Notes under the pieces: generated by a model | Seen by the model: the letters and a program-made list of their open reading frames with translations, nothing else | Database searches by the model: none | Told to the model about the DNA's origin: nothing | Source: Ichthyophonus hoferi | Lineage: Eukaryota; Opisthokonta; Ichthyosporea; Ichthyophonida; Ichthyophonidae | DNA length: 61,890 bases | Assembly: GCA_002751075.1 (NCBI GenBank) | Contig: NAOQ01000039.1 | Span: forward strand, 81,291 to 143,180 | Direction: 5' to 3' | Program-made: the position numbers and the translations under genes | In this document: in pieces, positions 53,500 to 61,890 of the stretch | Position numbering within the stretch: the first letter of the stretch is position 1 | Layout of the letters: every line of letters begins with the position of its first letter

Positions 53500-54160
53500 G
53501 GAGTATATAGACAGGCATGTATGTTGGCTCTATTCCTAAATGTCTATTATGATTATATTCAGCTATTACTGAAGGAGGGATTCCTACTTTAGTTTGTTTG
53601 GGTGCGATAGTACTTCCGGTACAATGTGTTCTATCAGTGAGGGGTGCAATATTTTTATGTATTTAATACATGTATTTGAACTCTAAAGTTACTAAACAAT
53701 TTTCAATGTTATTGGTAGGAGAAAGTTTCTCAGAACACCGGGGCTTATTCTCAAGTGCTAGTATTGATCTAGACATTACAATAAAGATATGATGCTTATA
53801 GAATGCAGAACAAGTATGTTTTACTCATTAAGATAAATTATATATATATATATATATATAAAAGGCAAGGCTTTGTTTACAATGGTTGAAACATCATTGC
53901 ACGTGTTTATTATTAGTTGTTTTTGTCCCTTTTATCTTTTGCGTAACATGCGTTTATCGTGAGTGTCAATCATAATTCGGTTTATGATGTTGATGGGACT
54001 GATCGTAAAAATACCGTTCACAGTCAACAATATATAAATTGATCAATAACTTTACCTAGTTCAGAACGTTGTACTATCAACTAATAATAGATCAATCATT
54101 TTGTGATCTGCTTGTTACCAGAACTTCGGCCGATATACATGAACGATCTTGCGAAAGCAT
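53500..54160 (+). repeat. LTR-like non-coding sequence between copia fossils
   Basis: Shares ctagacattacaataa with interspersed copies 1 and 2, and attagttgtttttgtc, gggactgatcgt and cttgttaccagaactt with 19690-20060. It contains a (TA)n run at 53839-53861 in the place where the other copies have TATA-like sequence. Probably LTR-derived. Confidence 0.55.
53839..53861. repeat. (TA)n microsatellite
   Basis: TA run inside the LTR-like stretch. Confidence 0.9.
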
Positions 54161-54164
54161 TCCA

Positions 54165-56660
54165 GCAAAGATACCATGTAAAGCAGTTGCTGAGTACATG
54201 TGTTCATGGTAAGGAATTCACTCTTGGTTGAGCTCTGGTTACATATATTATTTTTTTCTTAGCTAGTCCACCAAACTACCAGTAAAGAATACAGTATATT
54301 ATTACGCGTCAGTAGGGCTATCCCCAAAATTGGCATTACCTTAAGTTATTAGTTTAAGTGGTCCCTTGTAATAGAGAACTCCGACATTCTGGTAAGTATT
54401 ATGGTGTCTTAATATATGCTCATCTCCGAGTAATCCTTTGTAGGATGTGCACTGAAACGGACAAGGTAACTGGTCGCAAATTGTACATTGGCTTGTGTAG
54501 ATCTGACGACCACTTAAATTAACGAGGAAATCAGCTAAAATGCCATATAAATAAGGAAACAATATTAGATTATCGGATAAGATTAATAATTCTAGTGGGC
54601 TCAGTGTAGTTTTCAGTGTTTAATAAGCAACCAATGATGCTATGGTAAGATTGGCTCTTTGGGAGTCGATCTATCGCCGATTGCACGTGTTAGGCATGAT
54701 CGAGAAGTCGAATTCTGGCCTACTATCAGCCCAGTAGAATTAATCTCGTTATTGTTTTATATTGGGGATAGTTTACGACAGGAACGTCCCCGTGACCTAC
54801 ATTTGCTTACAATGAAGGAAATACTAAATTAAGAGGCGTATTATATAACGTGTCTTTTTTCATATACACGGAGCATAGATATGCCAAGACATTTTTATTA
54901 TTAAACAAGTGAGCAAGACTTATTTTAAGCAAGATGCCTAAGTAACGAGTAATCTGGACCCAAAAACCTTGGATTGTCATTTAGCATCAAGAGATTGCAA
55001 TAACTATTTTTCCAGACTGACTACATATGTAAGAATAATTTCTAAAAAATAATAAATAATTACGGATGTATAAAAAAATACCTAAATTAATTAAATACAA
55101 TTGTTTTAACATTCTCACAATCGCAAGAGGCCAAATTCTGGCCTACTATTAACCTGTGTGAATTGATTGTTACGCGCATCACCCCAGCTCACTAGAATTA
55201 ATCTCGCCAATATTTTTCTAATCGTAAGAGTTTTAATTCTGGCATTTACCAACCTATGTGATTAAATTGTTACATGTATCATTCTATCAAAATTAAACTT
55301 GTCATGATTAATCCAATCATAAGAGGTCAAATCCTGGTTTACTATAAACATGATTAAATTAATGAGTATCAGCCCACTATAATTAATCTTGCTATTTTAG
55401 ACCAATTGTGAGAGGCCAAATTCTGGCCTACCATTAACCTATGTAATAAGATTGTTACGTGTATCACCCCAGCTCACTAGAATTAATCTCGCCAATATTT
55501 TTCTAATCGTAAGAGTTTGAATTCTGACCTACTATCAACCTATGTGATTATATTGTTACATATACCAGTCTACCAAAATTAAACTCATCATGATTAATCC
55601 AATCATAAGAGGTCAAATCCTGGCTTACTATTAACACATCATTAAATTTATGGGTATCAGCCCACTATAATTAATCTTGCTATTTTTAGACCCATTGTGA
55701 GAGACCAAATTCCGGCCTACTATTAACCTATGTGATTAGATTGTTACGTGTACCACCCCAGCCCACTAGAATTAATCTAGCTATTAGTATCTAATTATCA
55801 AAGGTTAAATTTGGCCTACTGTCAATCCATCACAAAAGTCAATGTTTATCATAAATATCTGTATTGGCTAATATAACTCATAAAAGATCACGAAGACCCA
55901 CTAGGGATGTCTGATTCTATCTCGATAAGGTTATATTGGTGTTTCCTTATATGGCTCATGGCTATTTCACTATATGCAAAACTACATCGACAAATCGATT
56001 ATAACTACGTGTTCATTCAGCGTTAGCGATCTTGTAACAGCAATGTAATTCATCACATCCTGTTAATTTATGTTTATTTGGAATTCCCAGTAGATAATAC
56101 AGAATGACATAACAATTTATTATTCACTGAGTTAATTTCAGTAGAACCTGGGCTTATGCATTGCTTTCCCCCTTTCTTGTCTGCAGGAAAGAACAAATGC
56201 TTGAATATATCCTCTTTTGGATAGCTTGATGTTGTCGTTGGGAACTCACTCAATGGTGTATCCCAGGAAACGCTGAAAAAAGCAAATTATTGGTTGGAAA
56301 CTTTGCTTTAATAGCTTTAATCAGATTATCTCTGTTCTTGGGGCAATCAGATATAATACGGAAATCGTCAACATATAGTCAGAGGCACAGGAAGTAAGTA
56401 GTTCCATATAGAATGTACAGACATAGATCTTTTCCATTGGGTAGATATAGATAGATTTCAGAAATGTGTGCAACGTCTTATTCCTGAGATAATAAGCTTT
56501 TGTGTATCCCATATAAGCTGCGCTTGAAGCAACAAACCACACTATGATGATTGCCATTCTGTATCAAATGTGACTGCTCTATGTAAATTGGAGTTTCCAA
56601 GTATGCATGTAAATGGGCTCCAGTGACCATAGAGGTCCACTATAATTGTTTGATTTTATC
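54165..56660 (-). mobile_element. Ty1/copia pol fossil, block B (lower part), interrupted by an insertion
   Basis: 56150-56660 is reverse-transcriptase-like on the minus strand (the copia YVDD region and FLGYTI lie near 56240-56370), and 54165-54690 pairs with the RNase-H-side part of block A. Between them lies the insertion 54697-56148. Incomplete and broken in many places. Confidence 0.7.
54697..56148. repeat. Insertion of about 1.45 kb carrying a satellite-like array (about 95-base monomers, about 287-base higher-order unit)
   Basis: Block A lacks this segment: its sequence runs straight through at about 52040. Inside, the phrase aattaatct(c/t)g recurs near 54737, 55195, 55380, 55478, 55664 and 55760, with related aattaaact(t/c) forms at about 55290 and 55570, so roughly eight monomers of 92-99 bases. 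The three monomer types alternate, so ccaaattc(t/c)ggcctac recurs at 55131, 55416 and 55705, a period of 285-289. Flanks inside the insertion (54770-55080 and 55850-56148) are AT-rich; 55890-55920 matches the interspersed repeats. No coding sequence. Confidence 0.75.
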
Positions 56661-56699
56661 TCAAGAATATATTATTATTATGTCCTCATATGGATGACA

Positions 56700-59600
56700 T
56701 ATTAAAAAAATTCCTCATTAATGCAAACATTCGCATGCCACATACTAGGCATTAACAAATCAATTTATTTGTTGAGAACATGACTCAATTAACTAATATA
56801 AGACTGATCATTTCATCATCCACTTGTCATCATGTCTTTGGCCAAATTATGTATTCATTCACAGTTAACGATTTTGAAACACTTTGCCATTGGTTGAAAC
56901 GTTAGAGAGAGCCAAAAGAAAAAGCAAGACATTAATTTAGCAATGCGGCGTGTATACCTTTCTCTGGATGCAGTTCGGGTTATTTTTCATCTGTGGTTTT
57001 GTTTGTAAGCACAGGAGTTTTTTGACTGTTTGAAATAGTCTAGGTCTAAACAGCTTGGTCAGGCAGTCAGCAACTTGATCTACAAATGAGACGCTTCTGA
57101 CTCCAATCCCATTGTTATTTACCACTTCCCTGATGTAATGGAATTGAACAGTGATGTACCCTGTGCTTTTTGAGAGCACACATCTTGCTGCATAGTCTTA
57201 CAGCAATTGTGTTATTTCCATACAACAATTCTCTCCTAGTGTCAAAACCCATCCATTCAAAAATGCTGCAATGCATGCTACTTGCTGGGTTGTTGCAGTC
57301 ATACTGATAAATCCACTCTCTGCTGATGAGAGTGCACAAATTGTTTGCCTCTAGGAGTTTCAATCTAGCAAGCCTTTAGCTAAAACTAAATGCAGTAGCT
57401 ACTGGTACCTCTTGCATTAATGCATCGTTTTGTTAAAGTATCTACATCCAAATATCCTACGAGACAAATAGGTCTAAGCTTTTACACTATTATCTCTGAT
57501 GAGTACAAATTTAAAAATCTCAGAAGGTGTAAAAGCATCTCATAGTGCTCTATATTAGCCTTGGCAGGGTACATGGCAAGAAAGGCCACACTAAAAGTAA
57601 TGCTTGGTCTACTGGATTTAATAATTCAGATTAGATACTTGATTAGAGAAGTATATGTAATTAAGTCACAAGATATATGGTTCGTGTCCGCATTATGCAT
57701 GGACTGGATGTGATCAGTGAGGAGAGGCGTGTGAATTGATTATTCATCATGCTGTTGATGGCTCCTGACTACTTCAGTGATATATCCCCATTGGGATAAT
57801 AGAATGTATTTTTCTTAACTCTTGCTAATTGTGTAGCCAAGGAAGGAACTGGGAAATCCTATGAACTTGGTAGGGTACTTGGCTAAAATCTTGTTAATGA
57901 ACCACTCTTGATCCTTGGTATTTTTTAAACAGATGAGTATATCATCAATTTAGGCTCATATACACATGCATCCGGTTTTATTTATCATGAGATTTGTATA
58001 GACAAGGACCGGTTTCCATAGGATGAAAATATATAAACCATAAAAAGATGTCTAAAGCTCTGTTTTCCAGTAGTCCAGAGGTATGAAGTCTATAGAAACT
58101 TTAGCTCAGCTTGCAAAAAATTTCACATTTTTCTGGCTCTTTATAAATTGGTAGTTGCTCTGCTCTAGGTATACTGGCAAATCCAAGTAATTATGTAAAT
58201 ATGCTATCTTAATATATAGTTGTGCTAGATCATACCCTTGGGCTCCTGTTATGCTTAGCAAGAGTCTAGCAGTTACAAATGAGCACACTGGGCTTGAAAT
58301 ATCGTGATAGTCCACGTTCTTTGGTTCTTGGAACCATTGCACTACTTGTCCTTTGTCACCATGTTTTTGATAAAATATCCATAGACTATACAGGAGAGTA
58401 GCTCTTATAAGTGGCTAATTAGCCAAGGTCCATGTGGCATACACGTTGAGAGTTGTGATTTCTGTTTCCATCATGCAGATGCACTGCATTTTGTCATGTG
58501 CTCTTATAAAAGTGTTTCTGAAAAGAAAGTATGTCTCATTTGTCATTCAAAATATATATGTATCATACCATAAATTTACTTGTCTACTGGTATAAGCAAA
58601 TGCAGAACGCTAGCTTTAGTTATCTTGGAAACTTGAAAGAACCACAAGTTCTGTTTGGGTATTTATGCTTTCTTTCTTACTATCTATATAATATAGTATT
58701 TATAGAGTATCTATCTGAAATAACCATATATGTTAAAATAAATAAAATATTGCTTACTAGACTTAATTTTCTCTAGATCAAATTAGATACCTTATTTTTG
58801 CAATTATAACTAATAAGTATAAGTACCTTATTGTTGATATAAAAATAAACAATTGATTACTGTTTTTTATTTTGTCAACACTTGGCTTACTATGACGAAT
58901 AAACCGTCAGTTCATATCATTAAATTTAAATGCAACTGCAGCTATAAGAAAATTCACATCCCCATTTTCAGATCACAATAGCACTATAAAGGAGACCTCA
59001 TGCAAAGAACAAGTCTCATATAAAAAAATGGTCAAAGGACTCGAGTGATGAACTAATCATCAGTGATGTCTCTAACCGCGTCCAGTTGCACTTTTCCAAA
59101 TTACAGAAAAGGCTTCTTAGCCAAGCTGAAATATTTAGTCCTTCACAATTTTTGACTATCTTGGAATCCAAAATTCTAGGCAGTTTTGATTGAGGGGTTA
59201 TTGTCCATGCCGTCACTGCTGCTATAAACGCCAACTTGCAGGATGGAGTGTAGGTTTTATATGTAGCTTTGCTTCTTGTCATCAAGAGTTTGTATTTTAA
59301 TCTCTTCTGTGCATATGTGCATATGGTAAAGTTATTTGTTGCCTTATGGGCAATTCAACATGACTGTTGTTTGAGGATTCTGTCAAATTCTCTCCTACTG
59401 ACTCATAAAAATCTTTTAGGGCCTTCTGAGGCTGTAAATGAGTAGCAAGGGTAGATGTCATGGCAGTGTTGCTGTAGAACTCATCTGTCCCATAGTTGAG
59501 AGAGAATGATAGATGGGAAATTAGTTCTCCTTTTGCTGTCACGTCTTCCATGTGAATATCTGCCCACATAATTTAGAAGGAATCTTGCTTGATGGATTTG

Positions 59601-61890
59601 ATTTTCTGTTTTATGTAGAAAACGTTTCCCTTAGAAAAGATAATTTTGCGCCTGGTGGTGACGTGGCATAGGGTCCTGACCATTAATATGCATCTTACTT
59701 TTAGAATATCATACTTTAAAAATAGCTCTAGCCATTCTCTAGGAGAAAACCTCTCCTTAATAGTGAGGTTGTCTAACCTATAGTAGACTTTACAACCAAA
59801 AGTATGCAATCACTCTACTGGTATCCTGATTATGTGCCATAGTTCATATGTCATCATTTCATTGGATACAGCTGTGGTTGGGCACATCTTACAAGTGTAG
59901 ATTGCCATGTGGAGAACATAACTCTGGAAGTAGGTTGGTATATTTGCCTGAATTAATAATATCAGTGGCATTTATAGAAGTTAATAGTTCATTCACTCAT
60001 TAAAACTGTTACTAGAGGGCACATATGGGAAATTAGTTAGATGGGTAATGCCTTCCTCATGAAGATGCTTTTGAAATTCCCTGTGATATACTCATGTCCT
60101 TGATCAGAAAAGAAATGGGCAATTTTGAGGGGTGCACATAAGGATTCCACTGCCACTTTGATTCTTTAAAAACACTTGGGAAAATAGGTCTTCTGAGCCA
60201 TGTGAAATGCAATTGTATAGTGCATAATTTTTTTGATAAATGTTACAGTTCAACAGAAATTGTCTTTAGATTTCCTCAGCAGAGCAATGACGTCACTATA
60301 GATTCACTCCAGTGGATGGGATGAGCATACTGTTCTGAATTTGAACTGTGCTCTGGTGATCTTTGAAATGACACAATTCTCACACAGCAAGCTGTTCATT
60401 GATGGCATCAGTTTCTTGAAGTGCAGAAGAGCTTGCCAAAGACATGTGTCTGATGGGCGCATGAATCACTTATGGCACAATGCATGTGTTACAACACCTG
60501 CAGCTGATGGAATATATGTGATATTATTGGAGAGGCATGAAGCCTTAGTAGTGTTGATGTCTGGCTCTGTTGTTATAAAAAAACTAGTATATAGATTAGT
60601 TTAATTATTTATAATTGTGTGAAGTAATTAGTTACTAATCTCTCTATGATTGATTAGTATATGCGTACCTAAAATATTTATTCAGAGTCATACTATTGGC
60701 GTAAGCGGTGCATAACTATTAATAGTTAAGCGCAAACTCTGTTCCCAACATTATGGATCGCTCATTTTATTGTACCAGCCAAAATTAAGTATACTGAATC
60801 AGACTGAGTACTATCAGCGGTCAAATATAAAATACTATATAAGGTCTCACACAAGGGCCAGAAAAAAAAGAGGGAAAAAAATGATTAAATAAATAATTTC
60901 CTTGTTTGTTTACTATGACTTGTCTTGGAAGGATTAGTAAATCCAAAAATAAGAAACGCTTTATTATGCTAACTCCAAGAACGACAAACGGGTCCTCAAG
61001 GATATCTAAGAAAACCAGAGTTGTTGTACCATCACCAGACTCTGCGAATCAGTATAAATCAGCCTATACCGCAGTAACAACCAAACACTTTCCCCCCCAG
61101 TCGATCGTGGTCAACACTACACAATTATCTTCATCAATAAGTTCTAGTGAAGATTCAAATACTTTGTCTATTGAATCTTCCGATTCAACTAGCGATGGAC
61201 ACATTACAGACGTGAGTGAAGCAACTTCTAACAGGTTCTACTACCAGGATCAAGTTACAGGAAGATGTATAAGGAAGGATAATATTAATGTTGAGAATGT
61301 AGAGATCGTTCTTGCAGGGTCAGCCAGCAAGAATGATATGGCTGTCAAGTGCAACCATCGTTTGATTAGTTGAAAATGCGATAATGGCATCTAAACTGTG
61401 TAGAGGAGAGATGGAAAATAAGTTCATTGGGGCTGACTTCACATAGAAGGTTGGTTTTAATGCAATGATCTGGTCAGTCAGATTTGACCATAATTTTACA
61501 GTCCCTGTCAGCCTTGCCAAGATTCGTTACCATCAGCTATTATAATTGGGATATTCACATAGGTGCACTCTATGAAAGCTGCCAGTGTTAAGCAGACATG
61601 CATGCTGGCACTGGAGTCTATCAAGAAGCTTTCCTGTGGAAACCCTAATACTGTAGTGGCTGAACTTGCATGTGCAGGATGTGCGGGTACAATGGTGGAA
61701 TCTTTGGCAGATCATCAGTGAAATTGAATATGTAAGGTATCATGGATCTCAGTTTGGCTGAGAATTCTCTTCTAAGATCGCGAGAATTGCACCTGAGTGC
61801 GGTTGGAGACGTCGCTGATGACTATGTCACCAGCTGAGTCTTTATCCTATTTCTTGATATGAGATCCCTTTCGGGTGGTCTCGTTGCTGA
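56700..61890 (-). mobile_element. Ty1/copia fossil, most complete copy, open at the right edge of the window
   Basis: Minus strand, in family order from the right: protease region (about 61700-61530), then after an insertion the pre-integrase zinc region and integrase (about 60600-59580, including HTFGCKVYYRL), reverse transcriptase (about 58400-57800, with DLAQLYIKIAYLHNYL) and the RNase H end (about 57360-56940, with VADCLTKLFRPRLF). Broken in many places (more than five) and clearly inactive. Its 5' part lies beyond 61890. The segment 56700-58030 is the partner of 52590-53480 in block A. Confidence 0.85.
60906..61373 (+). other. Serine-rich open frame inside the copia fossil
   Basis: A 155-codon plus-strand frame whose first 130 codons (about 60906-61300) do not look like copia on either strand, while the last ones are antisense to the protease-side remains. 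The segment about 60610-61310 therefore looks like foreign DNA inserted between the protease and pre-integrase parts. The frame is Ser/Thr-rich with basic patches (KKRFIML, SRISKKTRVVV) and a run of alternating Ser and acidic residues. No family recognised; it may be an exon fragment, a gene of another element or chance. Confidence 0.3.

Noticed and set aside
1-61890. tRNA, rRNA, CRISPR arrays, bacterial operons
   Set aside because: No cloverleaf with a matching A/B box, no ribosomal sequence and no spaced identical repeats were seen; gene structure is eukaryotic throughout. Subtle RNA genes could be missed by eye.

Overview
The window looks like AT-rich nuclear DNA of a unicellular holozoan (ichthyosporean-like) or an early-branching animal such as a sponge. 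The reasons are compact protein genes with many GT-AG introns of about 60-1500 bases, an animal-style AMPK beta subunit, a mitochondrial trifunctional-protein beta subunit and a P-protein (OCA2) type permease, set beside a P450 and a glycosyltransferase/alginate-lyase fusion whose relatives I associate mainly with fungi, algae, oomycetes and plants. The species itself cannot be named from the sequence. Two runs of N (25826-26483 and 39445-39594) mark assembly gaps. I reconstructed six host gene models by hand; in each the exon phases join consistently.

Layout. 80-2588 (-): AMPK beta subunit, last exon beyond the left edge. 5398-9667 (-): 882-residue type II membrane protein joining a glycosyltransferase-like domain to an alginate-lyase-family domain. 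11158-17700 (-): ten-exon microsomal P450 of CYP86/CYP704/CYP52 aspect. 18.3-21.0 kb: remains of LTR-type elements. 22043-29754 (+): HADHB, mitochondrial 3-ketoacyl-CoA thiolase, with a hexanucleotide repeat and gap in one intron. 30.5-31.3 kb: another interspersed repeat. 33245-39849 (-): 1275-residue chromatin-type protein with an N-terminal Tudor-knot/chromo-barrel and a very long disordered tail; its first exon appears twice around a gap. 43951-47967 (-): OCA2-like permease. 51.4-61.9 kb: a graveyard of broken Ty1/copia elements in which two related blocks differ by a roughly 1.45 kb insertion carrying a satellite-like array.

The genes do not form a pathway or operon. The P450 (possible fatty-acid hydroxylation), HADHB (mitochondrial beta-oxidation) and AMPK beta (energy sensing and lipid control) share a lipid/energy theme, but that may be chance. 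The most unusual system is the glycosyltransferase-alginate lyase fusion, which suggests membrane-anchored synthesis and modification of a uronic-acid polysaccharide.
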